NCBI GenBank assembly: GCA_937897585.1 | Contig: CALCNY010000253.1 | Location: forward strand, 1-8,898 | DNA length: 8,898 nt | DNA from: an uncultured Chitinophagaceae bacterium | GTDB taxonomy: Bacteria > Bacteroidota > Bacteroidia > Chitinophagales > Chitinophagaceae | Reading direction: 5' to 3' | Part shown: positions 1 to 7,279 of the stretch, one piece after another | Layout: every line of letters starts with the position of its first letter | How positions within the stretch are numbered: position 1 is the stretch's first letter | Program-made: the position numbers and the translations under genes | Notes under the pieces: generated by a model | What the model was told of the DNA's origin: nothing | What the model saw: the letters and a program-made list of their open reading frames with translations, nothing else | The model's database searches: none

Positions 1-1
1 A

Positions 2-487
2 AGTATTCGTATTGCAGGTGATGAATTTACTGCAGATATTATGGAAGCATTAAGACGTTACCATAGTTTATTGATTGGTGAACGTACTGCCGAACAAATA
101 AAAATTCAAATCGGAGCGGCATTAAAAGATCTAGATAATCCTCCAGATGATATTCCTGTAAATGGTCGTGACCTTGTAACTGGTATTCCAAAGCAGGTAA
201 TGGTGAGTTATCAGGAAGTAGCTGAAGCTTTGGACAAAAGCATTTTCAAAATTGAAGAGGCTATTTTAAAAGCATTGGAGACAACACCTCCTGAATTGGC
301 AGCGGATATTTACAGAAGAGGTTTGTACATTACAGGTGGTGGTTCGTTATTGAGAGGATTAGACAAGCGCTTGATGAATAAAATCAAATTGCCTGTTCAT
401 ATTGCAGATGATCCACTAAAAAGTGTAGTTAGAGGAACGGGTATAGCTTTAAAAAACTATGACAGGTTTCCTTTTGTAATGAGATAA
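2..487 (+). CDS. mreB: Rod shape-determining protein MreB, C-terminal part (5' end outside window)
   Basis: This is the actin-like ATPase that polymerises on the inner face of the cytoplasmic membrane and positions the elongation machinery. The frame is open from base 2, and the 161 visible residues are a little under half of a typical MreB of about 340-350. The first in-frame ATG, at 41, is internal: the codons before it read SIRIAGDEFTADI, a conserved MreB stretch. Family landmarks are MEALRRYHSLLIGERTAEQI, the nucleotide-pocket motif ITGGGSLLRGLD near residue 110 of the visible part, and the terminal motif ADDPLKSVVRGTG (compare AEDPLxxVARG in other MreBs). The protein ends normally with TAA at 485-487. 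It lies 67 nt before mreC at the head of the visible mre-mrd cluster. No defect is seen. Identification is very secure; only the N-terminal half is missing, because of the window edge. Confidence 0.97.
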   Translation, partial: SIRIAGDEFTADIMEALRRYHSLLIGERTAEQIKIQIGAALKDLDNPPDDIPVNGRDLVTGIPKQVMVSYQEVAEALDKSIFKIEEAILKALETTPPELAADIYRRGLYITGGGSLLRGLDKRLMNKIKLPVHIADDPLKSVVRGTGIALKNYDRFPFVMR

Positions 488-554
488 TTTGTTAAGTCAT
501 TCATTGCCGCTTTCCTGCCGGGCATTTGAGTATTTATAAAAACATAAGCAGCAG

Positions 555-1409
555 GTGAGAAATATTTTTCTTTTCATTCGTCGTCATTTCAATTTACTTT
601 TTTTCCTGTTTCTTCAGGTGATGTCTGTGTATTTTATTGTGGATTACAGTAAATATCATCACGCTGCTTTCGGCAATATTTCTAACAACATTACAGGACG
701 TGTAAATGGTCGCTATTTTGAAGTTCAGAAATATTTTTATTTAAAGAAGACGAATGATTCTTTGTTGAAAGCAAATGAAGACTTGTATAATAAATTGAAA
801 TCTGATTTTTCCATTCCGGATACGGCAACAAAATTAACTGTTGATTCAATCAGAGTAGACTCATTGCTTCAGTATAGAAAATTCAGATATCTTTCAGCAA
901 CCGTCATTTCTAATTCAGTAACAGCTAACAATAATTTTATTGTACTTTCCCGTGGTAGCGCGAGTGGCATAAAAGTAGGAATGGGTGTTGTAGATCCAAA
1001 TAATAGTGTGGTTGGAATTGTTACTGAAGTAAATCCAAAATATTCAGTAGTGATGAGTTTGTTGCATAAAGACAGTCATATTAGCGGTAAGTTACTTAAA
1101 GGAGGAGAAACCGGGACATTAAACTGGGATGGCGAAACGCCCAATATCATTACATTGATGGGCATTCCAAAGAGTGCGAAAATTGCCAAAGGAGATTCGA
1201 TAATCAGCAGTGGATTCAGTACTGCATTTCCAAAAGGTATGAAAATTGGAAGGGTAGAGGCTTTGTACAAAGAAAAAAGCACCAATTATTTCAGAGTGAA
1301 ATTTAGAACGGCTTGTAATTTTTATAACCTGCAATATGTGTATGTAATTGAAAATGCAGATCAGGATGGCGTTCATGACATTCTAGAAAAAGTAAAAACA
1401 CAGCCTTGA
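555..1409 (+). CDS. mreC: Rod shape-determining protein MreC
   Basis: MreC is a bitopic inner-membrane protein whose periplasmic beta-domain binds and activates PBP2 in the elongasome. The 284 residues show a short basic N-terminus (MRNIFLFIRR), one membrane segment at about 11-31, a probable coiled coil at about 55-85 (KKTNDSLLKANEDLYNKLK), and the MreC beta-domain at about 112-266. The beta-domain includes VVGIVTEVNPKYSVV and the conserved GDSIISSGFSTAFPKGMKIG near 213-232. The start is GTG at 555: an in-frame TAA at 537-539 lies six codons upstream, no ATG falls between them, and the next Met (residue 23) would cut into the membrane helix. There is no recognisable Shine-Dalgarno sequence, as is common in Bacteroidota. 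The gene ends with TGA at 1407-1409, 6 nt before mreD, so the two are probably translationally linked. Length is normal for the family. Confidence 0.96.
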   Translation: MRNIFLFIRRHFNLLFFLFLQVMSVYFIVDYSKYHHAAFGNISNNITGRVNGRYFEVQKYFYLKKTNDSLLKANEDLYNKLKSDFSIPDTATKLTVDSIRVDSLLQYRKFRYLSATVISNSVTANNNFIVLSRGSASGIKVGMGVVDPNNSVVGIVTEVNPKYSVVMSLLHKDSHISGKLLKGGETGTLNWDGETPNIITLMGIPKSAKIAKGDSIISSGFSTAFPKGMKIGRVEALYKEKSTNYFRVKFRTACNFYNLQYVYVIENADQDGVHDILEKVKTQP

Positions 1410-1415
1410 TAACTA

Positions 1416-1949
1416 ATGAGTACTATCGTTAAAAATATCGTTCGTTTTTGTGTACTGATTTTATTTCAGGTGTATGTGCTTGATAAAATTAGATTGCACC
1501 AGATGGTGACGCCATACATTTATTTTATTTTCATTTTATGGTTGCCATTTAAAATCAACCGCACGTTGCTGATGTTGTTGTCCTTTATTTTAGGGATGAC
1601 ACTTGATAGTTTTCGACATCATCCAGGATTTCATGCTGCTGCTTGTGTATTGATGGCTTATGTAAGACCATTTATCATTAATCTGATGATACCACAAGAA
1701 GGTGCAGAAACCAATTATGAAGAACCTTCATTCAGAAGTATGGGTGGCATGCTTCCGTATTTGATTTATTCGGGCTTGTTAATCTTGCTTCACAATTCCT
1801 GGTTATTTTTATTGGAAGCCTGGCAGTTTGCAGATGTATGGTATTTCTTTTTGAAAACATTATTGTCTACAGCTATTGGTTTGTTGCTGGTTTTAATTAC
1901 TGAATTGCTTTTCTCGAGAAATCAGAAATTTAAAACCAATACTATTTAG
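1416..1949 (+). CDS. mreD: Rod shape-determining protein MreD
   Basis: MreD is a small polytopic inner-membrane protein that works with MreC to join the MreB filament to PBP2 and RodA. The 177 residues are strongly hydrophobic, with roughly five to six membrane segments: around 8-24, 31-46, 50-63, 74-92, 112-128 and 142-167. The most conserved MreD stretch is visible at about 57-86, with FILGMTLDSFRHHPGFHAA followed by the YVRPF motif. A hydrophilic loop at about 94-108 (PQEGAETNYEEPSFRS) separates the two halves. It starts at ATG 1416, 6 nt after mreC, and ends with TAG at 1947-1949. Sequence conservation in MreD is low across phyla, so the call rests on the LDSFxHxxGxHA and RPF motifs plus the exact position between mreC and mrdA. 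Together these make it secure. Confidence 0.93.
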   Translation: MSTIVKNIVRFCVLILFQVYVLDKIRLHQMVTPYIYFIFILWLPFKINRTLLMLLSFILGMTLDSFRHHPGFHAAACVLMAYVRPFIINLMIPQEGAETNYEEPSFRSMGGMLPYLIYSGLLILLHNSWLFLLEAWQFADVWYFFLKTLLSTAIGLLLVLITELLFSRNQKFKTNTI

Positions 1950-2021
1950 ATTTTTCAATTTATTTTGTAGAAATTTACTGAAAACAATAACTGAATTCTT
2001 TACGATTAAAATCAGCTTCAA
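1950..2021 (+). other. mreD-mrdA intergenic gap
   Basis: This 72-nt AT-rich gap is, with the 67-nt mreB-mreC gap, one of the two largest inside the rod cluster. It contains TTATTTTG at 1960-1967, one base off the Bacteroidota -7 consensus TAnnTTTG, but there is no TTTG box at the required distance upstream. I therefore do not call a promoter. No hairpin or terminator is evident. Read-through from mreD into mrdA is the simpler reading. Confidence 0.4.
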
Positions 2022-4160
2022 GTGCCTGTTTATAATGAATCCCGGAAAAATATCATCAGGCTTATCTTTATTTCTTTATTCGTCATCATTATCATTCGCC
2101 TTTTCACATTACAGGTCATCACGTCTAAGTATAAAATTCTTGCAGAAGATCAGGGCATGTTTAGGAAAGTAGTTTATCCCGATAGAGGAATTGTTTTTGA
2201 CAGAAAGAAAAATGCCATTTTACAGAACACCAATATTTCCGATTTGATGGTGACGCCCAATAAACTCAAAGGCATAGATACAGCTGCACTTTGCGAAATA
2301 CTTGGAATAGACACTACACAGTTTAAGAAAAGAATCATTGAATTAATCATTAAAAATGGCAGAACAAGACCAGCAGTTTTTGAAGCCTTGCTGAGTGATG
2401 ATAAAATGGCCAAGCTCAATGAGTCGCTATACAAATTCACTCCTGCTTTTTATTTACAAGAAAGATCGGTAAGAAGTTTTCCTTTTGATGCCGCAGCTAA
2501 CGTGTTAGGTTACACGGCAGAAGTAGATACAAATTTTTTGAAAAAACATCCTGGAGAAGGTTATGTAGCAGGTGATTATGCAGGTATGACAGGATTGGAA
2601 AGAACTTATGAAAAAGTGTTGATGGGTGAGCGAGGTATCGAATACTGGAAACGAGATAATAAAAACAGGTTGACCGAGCGACTTGAAAAAGGTATTTACG
2701 ATACCATGGCAATTGCAGGACAAAATCTGTATACTTCCATAGATGTTGAATTGCAACAATTGGGAGAGAAGCTCATGCAAAATAAATTAGGTTCAATAGT
2801 AGCTATTGATCCTAAAACAGGAGGAATTCTTGCTATGGTGAGCGCACCGACTTATCATCCTAATTATCTTACCGGAAGTGAAAGAAGAAGACATTTTTCT
2901 GAGCTCTTTTTAAATCCGGCATTGCCACTCTTGAACAGAACAGTAAGTGCGACATATTCTCCCGGTTCTACGTTTAAAACTTTACAGGCATTGATTGGGT
3001 TGCATGAAGGCGTAATTACAACAGATACTCGATTTTCTTGCGGAGGTGCTTTCTATGGTTGTGGTGGTGGTAGACCGATGAAATGCTTGGACGTTGGAAC
3101 ATTTGATTTACGCGGCGCCATTACCATTTCCGATAATACTTATTTTGCCAATGTGATGCAAAGGGTAATGAACAATCCGAAGTATCCAAATCCAGATAGT
3201 GCCTTGCTACATTGGGATCGATACATGTATGGTTTTGGATTAGGACATAGATTAGGCGTTGATGTGCCTTCAGAAAAAACAGGAAATATACCAACACCAA
3301 CTTATTACGACAAAGTATATGGTTCGGGTCATTGGAACTTTTGTACTTTCCGTTCTGTAAGTATCGGTCAGGGTGAGGTGAATGTTACGCCTTTGCAGGT
3401 AGCCAATGAAATGGCATATATCGCCAATAAAGGTTGGTATTACACACCACATGTCGTAGATTCAATTGATGGTGGAGATAAGTTTGATATGTTATCCAAG
3501 TATAGAAAGAAAATCATACCTACTTTTATTCCGGATAGTATTTTTGAAGCAGTGCATGATGGTATGCAAGGTGTTGTTGATAGAGGTACAGGTGCTGGTG
3601 CAAAAGTAAAAGACATCGTTATCTGCGGAAAAACAGGAACGGTTGAAAATTATTATCATGGTGTAAAGCAACAGAATCATTCCTTCTTCTGTGGATTTGC
3701 TCCAAGAGACAACCCGAAAATAGCTATCATGTGTGTGGTTGAAAACAGCGGACATTTTGGTGGCACCTATGCAGCGCCGATAGTTGGTTTGATGATAGAA
3801 AAATATCTTAAAGACTCCATTACAGATAAAGCAAGAGTAGCTAGATTAGAACAATTATCCAATCTTAATTTGATGCCTCCTCGTATTTTTATAGAATTAA
3901 AAAGACAGGATTCCATGAGGCATTCTAAAGATTCTGCTTATTTGCTTTCTAAAGGATATATCAAATTAATTAGAGATACTGTGGGTATTGACGAAGATCA
4001 GGTAGATAAAGACGAACTTGAAAAAGTTAAAAAAGAAAAGCCTATCGATTCAAAACCTAAAAAAGACACTTCGGTAAAATCTGATGCCATATTGATTAAT
4101 GATAAAAAATTGAACCGCACAGCTGATTCAATAAAAACTAAAAAAAGAAATACGAGATAA
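2022..4160 (+). CDS. mrdA: Penicillin-binding protein 2 (elongasome transpeptidase)
   Basis: This is a class B, monofunctional D,D-transpeptidase that crosslinks new peptidoglycan made by RodA during cell elongation; beta-lactams acylate its serine. The 712 residues show a short cytoplasmic N-terminus, a membrane anchor at about 11-31, and a dimerisation/pedestal domain at about 45-230 that includes PDRGIVFDRK (53-62) and YAGMTGLERTYEKVL (186-200). The transpeptidase domain follows at about 250-595. Its catalytic motifs are all present: S316-T-F-K319 with the nucleophile Ser316, S370-D-N372, and K537-T-G539. The start is GTG at 2022: an in-frame TAA at 2007-2009 rules out a longer protein, and the next Met is residue 46, beyond the anchor. 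The end is odd: beyond the catalytic domain lies a charged extension of about 110 residues, very rich in Lys and Asp from about 655 (E. coli PBP2 is 633 residues). Three cysteines (340, 347, 355) lie in a Gly-rich loop before the SDN motif. rodA follows after 9 nt. Confidence 0.97.
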   Translation: MPVYNESRKNIIRLIFISLFVIIIIRLFTLQVITSKYKILAEDQGMFRKVVYPDRGIVFDRKKNAILQNTNISDLMVTPNKLKGIDTAALCEILGIDTTQFKKRIIELIIKNGRTRPAVFEALLSDDKMAKLNESLYKFTPAFYLQERSVRSFPFDAAANVLGYTAEVDTNFLKKHPGEGYVAGDYAGMTGLERTYEKVLMGERGIEYWKRDNKNRLTERLEKGIYDTMAIAGQNLYTSIDVELQQLGEKLMQNKLGSIVAIDPKTGGILAMVSAPTYHPNYLTGSERRRHFSELFLNPALPLLNRTVSATYSPGSTFKTLQALIGLHEGVITTDTRFSCGGAFYGCGGGRPMKCLDVGTFDLRGAITISDNTYFANVMQRVMNNPKYPNPDSALLHWDRYMYGFGLGHRLGVDVPSEKTGNIPTPTYYDKVYGSGHWNFCTFRSVSIGQGEVNVTPLQVANEMAYIANKGWYYTPHVVDSIDGGDKFDMLSKYRKKIIPTFIPDSIFEAVHDGMQGVVDRGTGAGAKVKDIVICGKTGTVENYYHGVKQQNHSFFCGFAPRDNPKIAIMCVVENSGHFGGTYAAPIVGLMIEKYLKDSITDKARVARLEQLSNLNLMPPRIFIELKRQDSMRHSKDSAYLLSKGYIKLIRDTVGIDEDQVDKDELEKVKKEKPIDSKPKKDTSVKSDAILINDKKLNRTADSIKTKKRNTR

Positions 4161-4169
4161 CGAGTATAC

Positions 4170-5516
4170 ATGTACGAAAAAAAAGCAATCATATCAAATG
4201 ACAAAGACTGGGTAATGATTTGGCTATATGTCATCATTGCTGTGATAGGACTAATATGCATTTTTTCGGTAGAATTCAAAGCAGACGATAATTTTTTTAA
4301 AAGCATAATTGCCTTTAAGAAAAATTACAGCAAGCAGTTTTTTTATCTTATTGCTTGTTTTGTACTCGCTACTTTTATTTTACTTATGGACAGTAAATTT
4401 TTTACGGCTACTCCTAATTTGTTATACGCTTTTGGGGTGCTGCTAATGGTTGCCACTTTTGCGGTTGGTAAATCTGTGAATGGCTCTAGAAGTTGGATTC
4501 CGTTAGGATTTATGAATTTGCAACCGGTAGAAACTTGTAAGATCTTTACTGCACTGGCATTAGCAAAATATTTATCTAGGCCAGAGACAGATTTTACAAA
4601 AACGAAATCTCAGTTGCTCGCATCGGGGATTTGTTTTCTGCCGGTGATATTTTCTTTATTGCAAAATGAAACAGGACTAGCATTAGTTTATTTCACTTTT
4701 TTATTACCGATGTACAGAGAAGGTTTCCCTCCTGTGTATCTTGTGTTAGGTGCATCATTAGGTGTGTTACTGGTGGTTTCGCTTTTGTTTCCAACGTTAC
4801 AATTAGTAATTGCATTAACAATTATAGCACTCATCTTCTTTTATTTTTTGAGAAGAAAAATCAAGAGAGATAAAGGTATTTTGGTTATGATTTTTCTTTG
4901 CTGGTCGCTGAGTACCTGCTTTGTAGGCCTAGCAGTTCCATTTATATTTAAACATGTTTTTCAAAAATATCAAGCCGACAGAATTTTCAGTATGGTCGGG
5001 AGAGACAATCCTTTTGTTGAGCATGACACTACTGCTGCATTGATGTCAACAACCACAAAACCCATTAAAAGCGATAATGAAAATTATAATGTTAAGCAAT
5101 CTAAAATTGCGATTGGCTCTGGTGGTCTTTTCGGTAAAGGTTTTATGAAAGGAACTCAAACACAAGGAGATTTTGTGCCCGAACAACACACCGATTTTAT
5201 TTTTACCTCTCTCGGCGAAAGCTTTGGTTTTGTTGGATGCACCATTCTTATGTTACTTTATCTCGGACTTTTATTAAGAATTGTATTTATAGCAGAGCGA
5301 CAAAGAAGTACATTCTCAAGAGTATATGCTTACTCCGTTGCTTCTATAATTTTCTTTCACGTAGCTATTAATATTTGCATGACTATCGGCTTGGCTCCCG
5401 TAATTGGGATTACTTTGCCTTTAATGAGTTATGGTGGTTCTTCTTTATTTACTTTCACCATTTTGATTTTTATATTAATTCGTTTGGATGCCGACCGACA
5501 AATGGTGCTCCGCTAA
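4170..5516 (+). CDS. rodA: RodA, SEDS-family peptidoglycan glycosyltransferase
   Basis: RodA polymerises glycan strands from lipid II in the inner membrane, paired with PBP2 encoded just upstream. The 448 residues contain about ten membrane segments, the first at 14-34. Conserved SEDS elements are visible: NGSRSWIPLGFMNLQPVETCKI (104-125), whose E121 and K124 match the conserved Glu and Lys of the family; QSKIAIGSGGLFGKGF (310-325); PEQHTDFIF (337-345), with D342 in the place of the catalytic Asp as I recall it; and the C-terminal signature GLAPVIGITLPLMSYGGSS (407-425). It starts at ATG 4170, 9 nt after mrdA, and stops with TAA at 5514-5516. It is longer than E. coli RodA (370), partly through an extra loop of about 25-30 residues at 278-305, before QSKIAIGSGG. 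FtsW is a homologue, but the mrdA neighbour and QSKIAIGSGG favour RodA. Confidence 0.95.
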   Translation: MYEKKAIISNDKDWVMIWLYVIIAVIGLICIFSVEFKADDNFFKSIIAFKKNYSKQFFYLIACFVLATFILLMDSKFFTATPNLLYAFGVLLMVATFAVGKSVNGSRSWIPLGFMNLQPVETCKIFTALALAKYLSRPETDFTKTKSQLLASGICFLPVIFSLLQNETGLALVYFTFLLPMYREGFPPVYLVLGASLGVLLVVSLLFPTLQLVIALTIIALIFFYFLRRKIKRDKGILVMIFLCWSLSTCFVGLAVPFIFKHVFQKYQADRIFSMVGRDNPFVEHDTTAALMSTTTKPIKSDNENYNVKQSKIAIGSGGLFGKGFMKGTQTQGDFVPEQHTDFIFTSLGESFGFVGCTILMLLYLGLLLRIVFIAERQRSTFSRVYAYSVASIIFFHVAINICMTIGLAPVIGITLPLMSYGGSSLFTFTILIFILIRLDADRQMVLR

Positions 5517-5527
5517 ATTCTAAAATT

Positions 5528-5603
5528 ATTTCAATTTATTTTTTGACCCGTTGTGCATTTTTAATTCTTATTGCATCAAGGCGCGGCACAAAAAAATTGA
5601 AAT
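5528..5603 (+). promoter_or_regulatory. Inverted repeat in the leader of the DUF4139 gene
   Basis: ATTTCAATTT at 5528-5537 is a perfect 10-bp inverted match to AAATTGAAAT at 5594-5603, which ends on the base before the ATG at 5604. Inside it, TTGTGC at 5551-5556 pairs with GCACAA at 5586-5591. As RNA, nearly the whole rodA-DUF4139 gap could fold into one nested hairpin whose base touches the start codon. The outer arms are AT-rich, so the pairing may be chance or weak. A role in translation control or transcript processing is inference. Confidence 0.35.
5542..5573 (+). promoter_or_regulatory. Possible Bacteroidota-type promoter for the DUF4139 gene
   Basis: A TTTG box at 5542-5545 is followed after 20 nt by TCTTATTG at 5566-5573, a partial match (four of six fixed bases) to the -7 consensus TAnnTTTG of the phylum. 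The spacing fits the known pattern and would put a start site near 5580. If real, the DUF4139 gene can be transcribed independently of the rod cluster. The match is weak, and such motifs occur often in AT-rich DNA. Confidence 0.25.
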
Positions 5604-7271
5604 ATGAAAAGACTAATTCTCACAGCCGTATTATTATATACAGGCTCACTGTTTGCTCAGAAAAAAGACACGGTTTATGCCAATGCCAATCTAACCAATG
5701 CCACCGTTTACTTCGGTTATGGTGCTGATTTAAAGCATACGAGTAAAGCCAATCTAGCAGCAGGTTTGCAACAGTTAATCATCAACAATGTTTCTCTTTC
5801 TCCGGATATGAATACTATTCAGATATCCTGCCCCGAAAATGTTACCATTCTTTCTTATACCCACAGAATTTACAGCAAACCACCTGTAGTTGTTCCTCCC
5901 CCCACTTACCAGAAATCATACGATTCTATTAAGAATTATCAGAAACAAATTAAGGTCTTTACAAACGATCAAACTATTAAAAACGACATGATAGTTAGAA
6001 TCACCAAACTGGTTGAAAATAATTTCACCACTCCAGATAAAAAAAATATTAGCAGTGATGAACTCGTTAAACTGACTACTTATTATACAGATAAAATAAG
6101 CTTATTAAATCAACAGGTTTTTGATTTGGAAGAAAAAGTGAACAATTTAAATGAGTTGATTGCTGCAATTGAAGAAAGAATAAATCAATTAACATTGGAA
6201 AACAAACCAATTGAACAGCCCAAGCCTGTTGGTCAGCTGATTTTACAGGTAATGTCGAAAACAGCTGGTCCCGTTGATGTTGATTTCAATTATTTTACCC
6301 GAAATGCAGGATGGGTACCTACTTATGACATCCGCGTGAAAACAATTGACAATTCATTTAAGCTTGTTTATAAAGCAATGGTGTCTCAAACAACAGGGTT
6401 AAACTGGAACGGTGTAAAACTAAATCTAAGTACGAGTAATCCAAATCAAGGCAATACAATACCTGTTTTATCGCCACTGTATTTACAACTATACGTTCCC
6501 GTTTTATACAACCAGGTTTCTGTTGCAGCTGCTACTTATTCAATGGCCGCGCCTCAATTAGACGAAGTTGTGGTTACAGGTGCTTATGCTAAAAAAGCGA
6601 AAAACCTGGGATACGATGCTCAAAAACTGGAAGTGAAAGATTTCTTAACGCTAAAAGAAAGTCAGTTAAACACCAACTTTGAAATCGATTTGCCATACGA
6701 CATTCCGAGCGATGGTATTGCTTACAGCGTAAATATCAAAGATGAAATGATACCTGCAACTTATCAACATGTGGCAGTGCCTAAACTTGATAATGATGCT
6801 TTTCTCATAGCCAAAATAAATAACTGGGATAGTTTGAGTTTGTTACCAGGAGATGCAAGTATCATCATGGATAATGTTTACCTCGGTAAATCATACCTCA
6901 ATCCAAATACAACAGACGACACTTTAAGTATTTCAATGGGCAGAGACGAAAGAATTGCCATCAATAGAAAATTAGTAAAAGAATACAACAAGGTGAAACG
7001 AAATGATTCTAAAATCGAATCATATACCTATGAGATAACAATAAAAAACAACAAGAAACAATCTATTGATATGAATCTTTCAGATCAGTTTCCTATCAGT
7101 CAAACTAAAGAAATAGAAGTGACATTATCTGACTCTGGAGATGCTGAAGTTGACAATGAAACAGGTTTCTTGAAATGGAATGTGAAATTAAAACCCGGTG
7201 AAAGCAAAAAATATAGGTTTAGTTATCAAGTGAAATATCCTAAGGATAAAGTGTTACAGGAAATTAGATAG
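5604..7271 (+). CDS. Exported DUF4139 domain protein (mucoidy inhibitor MuiA-like family)
   Basis: The 555 residues begin with a signal peptide (MKRLILTAVLLYTGSLFA, probable cut before Q19) with no lipobox, so the mature protein should be periplasmic or surface-associated. An N-terminal DUF4140-like beta region (about 25-92: TNATVYFGYGADLKHTSKANL) is followed by a coiled coil at about 160-200 (NQQVFDLEEKVNNLNELIAA). The DUF4139 part runs from about 208 to 550, with diagnostic GWVPTYDIRV (236-245) and LNLSTSNPNQG (273-283), and ends in a beta-rich tail (WNVKLKPGESKKYRFSYQVKYP). Within DUF4139, residues 319-328 read LDEVVVTGAY, a sequence style typical of TonB-box regions of outer-membrane receptors. 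The biochemical role of the family is not established; the MuiA name comes from a mucoidy phenotype and should not be read as a function here. The gene lies 87 nt after rodA. Start and stop are clear; family assignment is by motif recognition only. Confidence 0.88.
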   Translation: MKRLILTAVLLYTGSLFAQKKDTVYANANLTNATVYFGYGADLKHTSKANLAAGLQQLIINNVSLSPDMNTIQISCPENVTILSYTHRIYSKPPVVVPPPTYQKSYDSIKNYQKQIKVFTNDQTIKNDMIVRITKLVENNFTTPDKKNISSDELVKLTTYYTDKISLLNQQVFDLEEKVNNLNELIAAIEERINQLTLENKPIEQPKPVGQLILQVMSKTAGPVDVDFNYFTRNAGWVPTYDIRVKTIDNSFKLVYKAMVSQTTGLNWNGVKLNLSTSNPNQGNTIPVLSPLYLQLYVPVLYNQVSVAAATYSMAAPQLDEVVVTGAYAKKAKNLGYDAQKLEVKDFLTLKESQLNTNFEIDLPYDIPSDGIAYSVNIKDEMIPATYQHVAVPKLDNDAFLIAKINNWDSLSLLPGDASIIMDNVYLGKSYLNPNTTDDTLSISMGRDERIAINRKLVKEYNKVKRNDSKIESYTYEITIKNNKKQSIDMNLSDQFPISQTKEIEVTLSDSGDAEVDNETGFLKWNVKLKPGESKKYRFSYQVKYPKDKVLQEIR

Positions 7272-7279
7272 AGGAGACA

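Noticed and set aside
41..487. Short complete gene starting at ATG 41
   Set aside because: The codons before 41 continue the conserved MreB sequence to the window edge, so 41 is an internal methionine of a truncated mreB.
3492..3755. Minus-strand open frame of 87 codons, one of several inside mrdA
   Set aside because: It is antisense to the transpeptidase motif region, whose + frame is clearly coding; the translation is rich in His, Cys and Thr as expected for a shadow frame.
5551..5597. Rho-independent terminator after rodA
   Set aside because: The TTGTGC/GCACAA stem is short, has a loop near 29 nt and is followed by A rather than T residues on the + strand.
5375..5728. Open frame of 117 codons overlapping the end of rodA and the start of the DUF4139 gene
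   Set aside because: It reads another frame of two well-supported genes, its translation is low-complexity aromatic sequence with no recognisable domain, and it overlaps both genes substantially.
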